Notes: a model not told the origin generated them from the letters alone. Shown: positions 7,441-14,232, counted from the stretch's first letter. The stretch is 15,751 nucleotides of DNA from an uncultured Dialister sp. (GCF_900765565.1 NZ_CAAFRZ010000095.1:1-15751), one strand, 5' to 3'. Translations and numbers: made by a program.

Positions 7441-7911
7441 TACCGGCACAATGAGAAACCATCCATAACCATGCAGGCCCTTGGAGAAGGGCCGCACCAA
7501 AGGCGCAGGATGGATTCGGCGCAGCCGCTAGAGGAATCCTTGGCCCCTTGAGGTGGCAGCGAACACAATTTGAAGGAGCGAAGCGACGCACAAATTGTCG
7601 TGAGTCGCTTCTCACCGGGGCGGCGCGAGCGAAGCGAGAGGGGTGTGCTGTCCGGATTGAATGATGAGTGACACTATCCCTAAAATGCGCATCTGATGGA
7701 TAACGTCTTCCGTATGAGCCATGTGGGAAATCACCTGCTTCGCAGGTCTCGCCTCTGCGAGGCGAATCCATCCCCTGCCCTTCGGGCCGCCCCCCTCCTC
7801 TAAGGGGGCACTTGCTTACCGGTATTCTCAATAGGTGAGAAAATCCATAACCATGCAGGCCCTTGGAGAAGGGCCGCGCCAAAGGCGCAGGATGGATGCG
7901 GCGCAGCCGCT
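7441..7911. repeat. Long hairpin-rich intergenic repeat, copy 1 with partial copy
   Basis: The segment 7534-7911 is one full unit of a repeat of about 380 bp. The preceding 7441-7531 is the tail of another unit, so the order is tail-head-tail. A near-identical unit sits at 9754-10103 continuing at 11780-11828, and a further head at 11834-12019. The unit is packed with hairpins, for example around 7738-7748 and 7750-7765, and a stem with arms near 7476-7482 and 7487-7493. It encodes no transposase. Open frames through it are not conserved in start or stop and are judged spurious. It resembles a nonautonomous or REP-like interspersed element. Confidence 0.8.
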
Positions 7912-7942
7912 GTACAACCCGATCTCGATCTCAGTCCCGGTC

Positions 7943-9598
7943 TTATCCTTCCAGACCGAATTGCTTCTCCCACACCGCCTTATACTTCCGGAAAAGCTCC
8001 GTAGCCTCTTCTTCATTTTTCCCTTTCAGGGAATAGTAAAATTTGATTTTCGGTTCCGTACCGCTGGGACGGATTGCCATCCAGCCCCCTTCTTTCAGGT
8101 GGTATTTCAGTACATTTTCTTTCGGCAGGTCTCCGATGCCTTTTTCAAAGTCCTCCACCACTGTTATTGACGGGAAGAGCTGCTTTACATCCAATGCTCT
8201 CGCCTGTTCCATGATGGACCGGATTTTTTTCTGGCCCTCCAGACCCTTGAGGGTATAGGATACGCTTTTATCGTAGAAATAGCCGTACTTTTCATACAGT
8301 TTTTCCAGTACATCGGTCAAGGTGAGTCCCTTTTCTTTAAAGCAGGCCGCCATTTCACAGATCACCATAGCCGTTACCACGGCGTCCTTATCCTGGGCAT
8401 GGGTGCCGGTCAGATAGCCGTAGCTTTCTTCGTAGCCGAAGAGAAAATCATGGGATCCATCCTCTTTCCACCGGCTGATTTTTTCACCGATATACTTGAA
8501 TCCCGTCAGTACTTCCACCACCTGCACGTGAAAGTCCCGGGCAATATCCGCCCCCAATTCCCCGGTCACCACGGTCTTCACCAGGGTAGATGCAGCGGTG
8601 AGCCTCTCTTTTCTTGTGGAGCACAGGAAATACGTAAGAAGCGCTCCCATCTGGTTTCCTGTGATAAGGGTGAAACGGTCCCCATTCCTTACGGCGGCAC
8701 CGATACGGTCACTGTCCGGGTCCGTGCCGATGACAATATCCGCTCCTTCCTTTTCTCCCAGTCTGATGCCAAGAGTCAGGGCTTCCTCATTTTCCGGATT
8801 TGGGGATTTCACAGTGGGGAAATTGCCATCCGGCAGTTCCTGTTCCTTCACCACCTTCACATCACGGAATCCCGCCTTGGCCAGGATTTTCCGTACCGGC
8901 CGGTTGCCGCTTCCATGGAGAGGGGTATACACGATGGAAAGGGGCGGCGGATTTCCTTTATAGTAAGACTGCCGGAAGGCGGCATCAATAAAAAGATCCA
9001 CCACATCCTGGTCCAGCCAGGAGAGAAGGCTTTCATTGCCCCGGTCATCGATATGGGACAGGTCTTTCACCGCCTCCACATAGGATGTGAGTACGTCCGC
9101 CTTCGACGGCACCAGCTGTCCCCCGTCAGGGCCGTACACCTTATACCCATTGTACTCCGGCGGATTGTGGCTGGCGGTCACCACGATGCCTCCCAGAGCA
9201 TGGAAATGCTTCACCGAGAAAGACAGTACCGGAATCGGTTCGAGCTCCTTAAATATACGGACCGGAATCCCTGCCGCCGTCAGCACGGAAGCCGCTTCCA
9301 CCGCAAATTCCCGGGAATGGTTCCGGGAGTCATAGGCAATGACCACGCCCCGTTCCAATTCCTCTGGGAAAGTATGATGGAGATAATCCGCAAATCCCCT
9401 GGAAGCCCGGGCCACGGTGTACCGGTTCATCCGATTCGTCCCGGCTCCCATGATTCCCCGGAGCCCGGCGGTACCAAATTCCAGGTCTTTATAGAAACGA
9501 TCTTCTATGTCCTTCTCATCATGAAGAGAAAGCAGCTCCACCTTCGTCTTCTCATCGGCCCAGAAGAGCCAGTCATTATATACGTCTTTATATCCCAT
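7943..9598 (-). CDS. Phospho-sugar mutase (alpha-phosphoglucomutase/phosphomannomutase)
   Basis: Cytoplasmic alpha-D-phosphohexomutase that interconverts hexose 1- and 6-phosphates, feeding glycogen, cell-wall and nucleotide-sugar synthesis. The 551-residue product shows all four family landmarks in order: FGTAGLRGIMG (41-51), the phosphoserine loop TASHNPPEYNG with S143, the metal-binding GTDPDSDR (D293, D295, D297), the sugar-binding GYEESYG (388-394) and the phosphate-binding RPSGTEPK (510-517). The length and N-terminal motif fit the PgcA/PGM2-like branch, so phosphoglucomutase is more likely than phosphomannomutase, but specificity cannot be fixed by eye. The ATG at 9598 has GAGGTG close upstream. 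The gene stands alone, flanked on both sides by copies of the long intergenic repeat. Confidence 0.93.
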   Translation of the reverse strand: MGYKDVYNDWLFWADEKTKVELLSLHDEKDIEDRFYKDLEFGTAGLRGIMGAGTNRMNRYTVARASRGFADYLHHTFPEELERGVVIAYDSRNHSREFAVEAASVLTAAGIPVRIFKELEPIPVLSFSVKHFHALGGIVVTASHNPPEYNGYKVYGPDGGQLVPSKADVLTSYVEAVKDLSHIDDRGNESLLSWLDQDVVDLFIDAAFRQSYYKGNPPPLSIVYTPLHGSGNRPVRKILAKAGFRDVKVVKEQELPDGNFPTVKSPNPENEEALTLGIRLGEKEGADIVIGTDPDSDRIGAAVRNGDRFTLITGNQMGALLTYFLCSTRKERLTAASTLVKTVVTGELGADIARDFHVQVVEVLTGFKYIGEKISRWKEDGSHDFLFGYEESYGYLTGTHAQDKDAVVTAMVICEMAACFKEKGLTLTDVLEKLYEKYGYFYDKSVSYTLKGLEGQKKIRSIMEQARALDVKQLFPSITVVEDFEKGIGDLPKENVLKYHLKEGGWMAIRPSGTEPKIKFYYSLKGKNEEEATELFRKYKAVWEKQFGLEG

Positions 9599-9629
9599 GG
9601 TGCACCTCTTCTATGTAATCTGTTTACCT

Positions 9630-9635
9630 ATTATA
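9630..9635 (-). promoter_or_regulatory. -10 element for the phosphomutase gene
   Basis: A perfect minus-strand TATAAT lies about 32 nt upstream of the start codon. The hexamer 17 nt further upstream, TTTTCC, is a poor -35, so the exact promoter remains tentative. Confidence 0.5.
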
Positions 9636-9657
9636 TCAGTTTGTGGGAAGAGGGAAA

Positions 9658-9685
9658 AGTTAGGAGTTAGGAGTGAGGAGTGAGG
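9658..9685. repeat. Four tandem 7-bp units
   Basis: Two AGTTAGG units are followed directly by two AGTGAGG units. The tract sits between the phosphomutase promoter and the second long repeat, at the point where the repeated region begins. Such tracts can change in length by slippage. Confidence 0.8.
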
Positions 9686-9693
9686 AGTGGTGG

Positions 9694-9721
9694 TGCGGCG
9701 CACAAGTTTTAGAGCGCCGCA
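9694..9721. repeat. Perfect 8-bp stem hairpin, second copy
   Basis: TGCGGCGC (9694-9701) pairs with GCGCCGCA (9714-9721). The same stem with a slightly different loop occurs at 7364-7391, so this hairpin also belongs to the repeated material flanking the phosphomutase gene. Confidence 0.7.
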
Positions 9722-9753
9722 TTATGAAATCGATAGCGGCCTTGCCGCTGGTG

Positions 9754-10103
9754 GGATCCTTACCCCCCTTGAGGTGGCAGCGAACACAAGTTGCACCAGC
9801 GAACACAATTTGAAGGAGCGACAGCGACTCACAAATTGTCGTGAGTCGCTTCCCACCGGGGCGGCGCGAGCGCAGCGAGAGGGGGGTGCTATCCGGATTG
9901 AATGATGAGTGACACTATCCCTAAAATGCGCATCTGATGGATAGCGTCTTCCGTATGGGCCATGTGGGAAATCACCTGCTTCGCAGGTCTCGCCTCTGCG
10001 AGGCGAATCCATCCCCTGCCCTTCGGGCCGCCCCCTTCTCTAAGGGGGCACTTGCTTACCGGTATTCTCAATAGGTGAGAAAATCCATAACCATGCAGGC
10101 CCT
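9754..10103. repeat. Long intergenic repeat, copy 2 (left part, split by the IS)
   Basis: This stretch matches 7534-7863 almost base for base and stops at the CT core where the insertion sequence begins. The unit resumes at 11780. It contains the same nested hairpins as copy 1, and no credible gene. Confidence 0.85.
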
Positions 10104-10106
10104 GTT

Positions 10107-10118
10107 ATGAAGTGACCT
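10107..10118 (+). repeat. Subterminal inverted repeat of the IS (transposase-downstream end)
   Basis: ATGAAGTGACCT is the exact reverse complement of 11762-11773. It lies 3 nt inside the element edge. Confidence 0.92.
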
Positions 10119-10217
10119 TTGTCAAGAGGGGAGTTGGCAATAATTTGCCATCTCTTGCAATGCCACATTTGTAGTAAATCCGACGGTACCTGGAAAGAAC
10201 CACGATTTAACGGTTTC

Positions 10218-10430
10218 CGGCATATGGCCACTCTGTTATACGTGGATTGGTTACCAACAGGCTAATGGTTTCGCCGAGAGTCCTGCTATCTTGGAAGGCG
10301 GATCACAATTAATGTGCCAGCATAGGGCCTACGCAGATGACTCAAACCTTATAGTGATCATGGCCCTTTCCAGATATCGTCAGATTTTCACTTATTCTTT
10401 TTACAGTCAGAAATCTACTGATTTCTGACT
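10218..10430 (-). ncRNA. Candidate bridge RNA of the IS1111 element
   Basis: On the transposase strand the downstream noncoding end folds by eye into three parts, in the order known for IS110-family bridge RNAs. First is an 11-bp perfect stem-loop (10430-10405). Second is a target-loop candidate whose stem is GAGTC plus CTGC (10343-10333) pairing with GCAGGACTC (10286-10278), with an inner hairpin (10320-10299). Third is a donor-loop candidate closed by CGGC/GCCG (10276-10273 with 10221-10218). In the second loop, AGGCCCT (10330-10324) equals the left target plus core, and TCCAAG (10295-10290) is the complement of core plus right target. In the third loop, ATAACAG (10239-10233) is the complement of core plus the element end. 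Both RNA ends and the left donor guide are not resolved. Confidence 0.7.
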
Positions 10431-10462
10431 TGCTGCCCAACTACATGCAAGACGTCTGGCAG

Positions 10463-10501
10463 TCAAGGGCGCAGCCGCGCAGCGGTGCGAAGCACCCTTG
10501 A
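10463..10501 (-). other. Hairpin between transposase stop and bridge RNA region
   Basis: TCAAGGG (10463-10469) pairs with CCCTTGA (10495-10501), with further GC-rich pairing inside. It is about 25 nt past the transposase stop. No T tract follows on the minus strand, so it is not a classic terminator; it may insulate the transposase message or be part of a longer 5' leader of the bridge RNA. Confidence 0.5.
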
Positions 10502-10525
10502 CGGACAGATGGATTGAATGTTACC

Positions 10526-11671
10526 TTACACCTTGTTTCCAACTGCTCTTGGAGCGAAGTTCCCTGTGGCCATTCCCCAAATAAAGCAGGCTAATTCCCT
10601 GGCTACAGCTGTTACGGCAACATTTACCGGCTTTCCTTTCCTGATCAAATGGTAATATCTCTGCTGGAGCCTGATATTGGCTCTATCTGCGTAGGTAAGA
10701 ACATCAACCGGATTTCCTGCCTGCCTTGCTTTCAGTGCTTTGGATTTAAAGCCTACACGGCCCCGACAGAGCCCTTTAGCGCTTTCTATGAGAAGTTTCC
10801 GGATATGTGAATTACCTGCTTTGGAAATGCCCGTACGATTGATATCCTCTGCACTGGAATGCTCTCCTGGTGCCAGTCCCAGATAAGCGGTAAATATATC
10901 CCCTTTCCGGAATCTATGGAGATCTCCGATTTCCGAAAAGATTGCCAGGGCCGTGTGTTTTTTGATACCGCGCAGGCAAACCAGATGCCTGATATCCTCG
11001 CTGTGGCTGCTTTCCTCTGACAGCTCTTCAATCTCACTATCGAATTGCTCAATCATATTCGTGAGTATCGTATAAAGTGTCAGATAGCCATCCAGTACTC
11101 TGCGCAGTTTTTCCGATAACTTCAGGCTGCTCAGCCATTTCAGGTGTGCACTGGTCCATGGGGTTTTAGCATACCGGCCTACATGGCGCAGGCAGAAAGC
11201 ATGAATCTGCTGCTTGACTTTTTTCAGCTGCTCTTTATGGGAATCACGCATACGAATAAATTCCTTGTCAGCCTCGTCTTCATCAGTAAGTACATAAACC
11301 GGGCTGTATTTGTTGTAAGCCAGGCATTCAGCAATGAGCTTCGCATCGCGAGCATCGGTCTTAACACGTTTGCCGTTTTGCGTCATCATAGTGGTCGGAG
11401 CAAGAATTACACACTTAACACCAACAGCCTTCAGCTGATCGTACAGGGTATATCCAAAACATCCGGCTTCATACCCGCATTCGATCATATAGTCGTCCTG
11501 CGGTCCCAATTTCTTCTTGAGAGCATTAATAAACTTAACAACCTCCCTATAGTCGGCAGGGACTTTGACAATTCCAAAGATATGGTTATCTCCGAGAATA
11601 TTCGGTTCAAGAGCGCAAAGTGTGAACGTTTTGCTATGGACATCCATGCCAATTTTGATTATTCTATTCAT
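10526..11671 (-). CDS. IS110-family DEDD transposase (bridge-RNA-guided recombinase type)
   Basis: Recombinase that excises and inserts the element. The 381-residue product has the N-terminal RuvC-like DEDD domain with IGMDVHSK (D10), ECGYEAG (E64) and KTDARDAKLIAE (D106, D109), and a helical middle part. The C-terminal Transposase_20 domain includes CLRGIKKHTALAIFSEIGD, a YLGLAPGEHSS segment where the catalytic serine is expected (S272 or S273 by analogy) and ISKAGNSHIRKLL. The ATG at 11671 follows GGAGAGG at proper distance; an upstream in-frame ATG at 11704 lacks this and adds 11 residues before the conserved start. No stop or frameshift interrupts it, so the enzyme is probably functional. 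Its RBS contains 8 nt identical to the element's inverted repeat. Confidence 0.95.
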   Translation of the reverse strand: MNRIIKIGMDVHSKTFTLCALEPNILGDNHIFGIVKVPADYREVVKFINALKKKLGPQDDYMIECGYEAGCFGYTLYDQLKAVGVKCVILAPTTMMTQNGKRVKTDARDAKLIAECLAYNKYSPVYVLTDEDEADKEFIRMRDSHKEQLKKVKQQIHAFCLRHVGRYAKTPWTSAHLKWLSSLKLSEKLRRVLDGYLTLYTILTNMIEQFDSEIEELSEESSHSEDIRHLVCLRGIKKHTALAIFSEIGDLHRFRKGDIFTAYLGLAPGEHSSAEDINRTGISKAGNSHIRKLLIESAKGLCRGRVGFKSKALKARQAGNPVDVLTYADRANIRLQQRYYHLIRKGKPVNVAVTAVARELACFIWGMATGNFAPRAVGNKV

Positions 11672-11727
11672 AGTGACCTCTCCTTTGTATGCGGTAACTC
11701 CCAATATTGTGATTTGTGTCTAACTAC

Positions 11728-11756
11728 AATATACAGGTAAATCCACGATGCTACAA
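11728..11756 (-). promoter_or_regulatory. Candidate transposase promoter
   Basis: Minus-strand TTGTAG (11756-11751) and TATATT (11733-11728) are separated by exactly 17 nt, inside the element upstream of the transposase. The -35 is weak (3 of 6) and the -10 good (5 of 6). Confidence 0.4.
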
Positions 11757-11761
11757 ATGGG

Positions 11762-11773
11762 AGGTCACTTCAT
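11762..11773 (-). repeat. Subterminal inverted repeat of the IS (transposase-upstream end)
   Basis: Exact reverse complement of 10107-10118, located 7 nt inside the element edge when the CT core is counted. Confidence 0.92.
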
Positions 11774-11779
11774 ATTATC

Positions 11780-12019
11780 TTGGAGAAGGGCCGCGCCAAA
11801 GGCGCAGGATGGATGCGGCGAAGCCGCTAGAAGAATCCTTGCCCCCTTGAGGTGGCAGCGAACACAAGTTGCACCAGCGAACACAATTTGAAGGAGCGAC
11901 AGCGACGCACAAATTGTCGTGAGTCGCTTCCCACCGGGGTGGCGCGAGCGCAGCGAGAGGGGTGTGCTAACCGTATTGAATGATGAGTAACACTACCCCT
12001 GAAATGCGCATTTGATGGA
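11780..12019. repeat. Long intergenic repeat: rest of copy 2 plus start of copy 3
   Basis: 11780-11828 completes the unit interrupted by the insertion sequence, matching 7863-7911. 11834-12019 is the head of a further unit matching 7534-7720 and 9754-9940, somewhat more diverged at its end. No gene is seen. Confidence 0.8.
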
Positions 12020-12150
12020 CAGAATCATCAGGTATTCAATATGGATTAGTAACCCCCGCGCCACTACGTGGCCCTCTCCACCGGGCAAAGCCCGTTACCC
12101 CTGAGCCCCATCGCCCGCAGGGCGTTACCCTTCCACCCCTTTCCCAATAC
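12020..12150. repeat. Spacer with two short hairpin motifs
   Basis: On the minus strand two successive GGGTAAC motifs are each followed by a different GC-rich hairpin (around 12079-12093 and 12110-12129). Related motifs occur at 7214 and 7335. No coding region is seen. Confidence 0.5.
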
Positions 12151-12182
12151 AAAAGCAGCAGGAGCATCCGCACTCCTGCTGC
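12151..12182 (-). terminator. Terminator of the amino acid ABC transporter operon
   Basis: A perfect 10-bp stem (12155-12164 with 12173-12182) with an 8-nt loop is followed on the minus strand by TTTTG. It begins 13 nt past the permease stop codon. Confidence 0.88.
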
Positions 12183-12194
12183 CACAATCTCAAA

Positions 12195-12887
12195 TTATCT
12201 CACGCTCTTCACCTTGAGCCGCCGTTCCAGTACCCTGAGGCACATGGATACGAAGAAGGTCATAATGAAGTAGTACAGTGCCACGATGACCAGCGGCGGG
12301 AACGGCTGGAAGCTGATGCCCTGAATGGTGGTGGCTGTATACATGAGGTCCGCCATGCCGATGACGGAAACCTGGGAGGATTCCTTGATAAGGGTTACGA
12401 ACTCATTGCCGATAACCGGTAGAATATTCCGGATGGCCTGGGGAATGATGATACGCACCATGGATTCCCATTTCGAGAAGCCCAGGGACATGGCCCCTTC
12501 CAGCTGGCCCTTCGGAATGGACTCGATGCCGGAACGGACGATTTCACATTCGTAGGCCCCGGAATTGATGATGAGTGCCAGGACGCCGGCAGACAGTCGC
12601 TCGAAGTCCACGCCCAGGATCTGGAAACTGGGAAAATGGATGCCCAGGAAAGGCAGTCCGAAGAATACCAGGGAAATCTGCACCAGTACCGGCGTGCCCC
12701 GGATCACTTCCACGTACACCGCTGCAATGGCCTGGAGGATTTTGATGCCGGAAATTTTCATGAACGCCAGCACGATCCCCAGAAGGAGGCCGAAGAAGCA
12801 GGAAAGAAGGGAAATAATAATGGTGATCTTTACGCCTGACATAAATATGTCATTGTACTTCACCGCAGTATCTATAACCATATCCAT
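12195..12887 (-). CDS. Polar amino acid ABC transporter permease
   Basis: Inner-membrane subunit of a His/Glu/Gln/Arg-type amino acid importer, working with the ATPase encoded just upstream. The 230-residue product has about five hydrophobic spans, starting at roughly 20-42. It carries the family signature EVIRGTPVLVQ (60-70) and the cytoplasmic coupling loop around residues 112-150 (GAYECEIVRSGIESIPKGQ, then EGAMSLG and IIPQAIRN) that docks on the ATPase. The ATG at 12887 follows an in-frame stop; the ribosome binding site AAGGAG overlaps the ATPase stop codon and is 11 nt away, slightly long. A second ATG two codons in is a possible start. Substrate cannot be read from the permease. Confidence 0.92.
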   Translation of the reverse strand: MDMVIDTAVKYNDIFMSGVKITIIISLLSCFFGLLLGIVLAFMKISGIKILQAIAAVYVEVIRGTPVLVQISLVFFGLPFLGIHFPSFQILGVDFERLSAGVLALIINSGAYECEIVRSGIESIPKGQLEGAMSLGFSKWESMVRIIIPQAIRNILPVIGNEFVTLIKESSQVSVIGMADLMYTATTIQGISFQPFPPLVIVALYYFIMTFFVSMCLRVLERRLKVKSVR

Positions 12888-12902
12888 AAGTCAACCATCT
12901 CC

Positions 12903-13655
12903 TTATATATCAGCATGAAGCAGACGCTTCAGGAAGGTCTGCGTTCTTTCTTCTTTTGGATGGGTAAAGATATCTTCCGGATTTCCTTCTTCCACAATAT
13001 AGCCTTTATCCATAAATACCACATGATTGGAAACGCTTCTGGCAAACTGCATTTCATGGGTTACCACCACCATGGTCATACCTGCCAGGGCCACTTCCTT
13101 CATAACCGTCAGCACATCGCCAACTAGCTCCGGATCCAGTGCTGAGGTCGGTTCATCAAAGAGGAGCATCTTCGGCTTCATGGCCAGGGCCCTTGCTATG
13201 GCCACACGCTGCTGCTGGCCCCCGGAAAGCTGGCCGGGATAATAATCCGCCCGTTCCGCCAGCCCTACCCGGTCCAGAAGCTCCATGGCCTCTTCCCTGG
13301 CCTGGGCCTTCGGCAGCTTCTTGATATGTACCGGCGCATACATCACATTCTCCACAGCCGTGAACATGGGGAACAGGTTAAAAGACTGGAACACCATACC
13401 CACATCCCGGCGGAGCATCTTCACGTCCGTCTTTTCATTGATCTTCTTCCCTTCAAACCAGAGCTCCCCGCCCGTCGGCTTTTCCAGGAGATTCAGACAC
13501 CGGAGAAATGTACTCTTCCCGGACCCCGATGGTCCGATAATGGTACACACTTCCCCGTTCTCAATTTTCATGCTGATGTCCTTCAGCACTTCCACCTTGC
13601 CGAAGGATTTCTTCAAATGCTTTATCTCATAAATGATCTCTTTATTATCTGCCAT
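12903..13655 (-). CDS. Polar amino acid ABC transporter ATP-binding protein
   Basis: Cytoplasmic ATPase that powers the amino acid importer. The 250-residue product has Walker [10 protein letters not shown] (41-49), the Q-loop VFQSFNLFP (Q90), the signature LSGGQQQR (143-150), Walker [14 protein letters not shown] (164-176) and the switch histidine in VTHEM (H200). It closely follows the GlnQ/HisP/ArtP pattern. The start is the ATG at 13655 with AAGGG about 10 nt upstream; the GTG at 13664 sits inside the ribosome binding site region. The permease begins 15 nt after its stop. No periplasmic or lipoprotein binding-protein gene is next to the pair, so it must be encoded elsewhere. Confidence 0.95.
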   Translation of the reverse strand: MADNKEIIYEIKHLKKSFGKVEVLKDISMKIENGEVCTIIGPSGSGKSTFLRCLNLLEKPTGGELWFEGKKINEKTDVKMLRRDVGMVFQSFNLFPMFTAVENVMYAPVHIKKLPKAQAREEAMELLDRVGLAERADYYPGQLSGGQQQRVAIARALAMKPKMLLFDEPTSALDPELVGDVLTVMKEVALAGMTMVVVTHEMQFARSVSNHVVFMDKGYIVEEGNPEDIFTHPKEERTQTFLKRLLHADI

Positions 13656-13682
13656 AGTTCTCACGCCCTTCTGTTTGAAAGA

Positions 13683-13711
13683 ATTTTAGCATAAATATAC
13701 AGTATAGTCAA
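13683..13711 (-). promoter_or_regulatory. Promoter of the amino acid ABC transporter operon
   Basis: Minus-strand TTGACT (13711-13706), a 17-nt spacer and TAAAAT (13688-13683) preceded by TGC form a strong extended -10 promoter 28 nt upstream of the ATPase start. Confidence 0.85.
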
Positions 13712-13737
13712 GAAATTTTGCATAAATTTACATGTAT
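13689..13737. promoter_or_regulatory. Candidate operator direct repeats in the transporter promoter
   Basis: GCATAAATATACA (13689-13701) lies between -10 and -35, and GCATAAATTTACA (13720-13732) lies just upstream of -35, 31 bp apart. Each resembles an ARG box (TGNATWWWWATNCA) with one mismatch. A third GCATA follows at 13741. This is consistent with ArgR/AhrC-type control of an arginine-family importer, but the regulator is inferred only. Confidence 0.45.
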
Positions 13738-13772
13738 TTTGCATATCAGGTGCTTAGATTGCAACTTCATCC

Positions 13773-13990
13773 GGATGTTTGGGGCTAAAGGTTATGGGTG
13801 AACTGCGCTTCGCTTGTTCACCGGGTGATGGGTGCTTCGCACCGGGGGCATAAGGTTCTATGGCCGCCTTTGGCGGCGATTCTACCTTACGTCCCCGCTT
13901 TCACGAGCAAAGCGGTGTGAAAGCCACAACCCGGTTGGCGAGTGCCAGCGATGCCAATCCACCACCCTTACGAACCTTCCATACGCCTGG
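13773..13990. repeat. Structured intergenic repeat B, first copy
   Basis: About 215 bp with four or five hairpins in series: GTGAAC/GTTCAC, GGTGC/GCACC, GCCGCC/GGCGGC, an 8-bp stem 13897-13904 with 13917-13924, and 13933-13939 with 13953-13959. A second copy starts 246 bp later. No credible gene is present in the 600-bp gap between the transporter promoter and the aldolase promoter. Confidence 0.8.
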
Positions 13991-14018
13991 GAACATCGCT
14001 TCTCCATGACCTCTATAC

Positions 14019-14232
14019 GGATGCATGGGGCTAAAGGTTGAAGGTGAACTGCGCTTCGCTTGTTCACCGGGTGGTGGGTGCTTCGCACCGGGGGCATAAG
14101 GTTCTATGGCCGCCTTTGGCGGCAGATCCACCTCATGCCCCCGCTGCGCCAAGGCACCAGCCTTGGCATGCAGCCACAACCCGGTCGAGCAAGCACAGCG
14201 GCGCTCGACCCACCACCCTCATAACCATCCAT
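14019..14232. repeat. Structured intergenic repeat B, second copy
   Basis: The first half is nearly identical to the first copy. In the second half the hairpins occupy the same places with different sequences: a composite stem 14143-14155 with 14160-14174 (loop ACCA), and a perfect 8-bp stem 14183-14190 with 14203-14210. The short single-stranded joints between them are conserved. Confidence 0.8.

Larger units (their letters stand above)
10104..11780 (-). mobile_element. Complete IS110-family (IS1111-subgroup) insertion sequence
   Basis: Comparison with the uninterrupted repeat copies shows an insertion of 1677 bp between AGGCCCT and TGGAG. A CT dinucleotide is present at both edges (10102-10103 and 11779-11780). 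The element has 12-bp perfect subterminal inverted repeats set 3 nt from one edge and 7 nt from the other, with a single DEDD transposase gene and a long noncoding region of about 420 nt downstream of that gene. These offsets, and the long downstream noncoding end, are the established features of the IS1111 subgroup. It is by eye more AT-rich than the surrounding genes. It looks intact. Confidence 0.93.

Noticed and set aside
7394..7882. Minus-strand open frame of 162 codons in the long repeat, with a similar one at 9722-10012
   Set aside because: The frames share an internal stretch only because the repeat is duplicated; starts and stops differ, there is no ribosome binding site, and the DNA is a chain of hairpins.
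8399..9670. A 423-codon plus-strand open frame opposite the phosphomutase
   Set aside because: It is the complement of a well-conserved gene and has no recognisable motif.
9658..9685. Tandem 7-bp units considered as a replication-origin iteron
   Set aside because: Only four degenerate units, no replication protein gene and no DnaA-box cluster nearby.
10104..10525. Noncoding end of the insertion sequence considered as a degraded second gene
   Set aside because: No frame longer than about 60 codons fits it, and its ordered stem-loops with guide-like matches are better explained as a structured RNA.
7441..12019. Repeated units considered as a CRISPR array
   Set aside because: The units are about 380 bp, without regular short repeats and unique spacers, and no cas gene is present.
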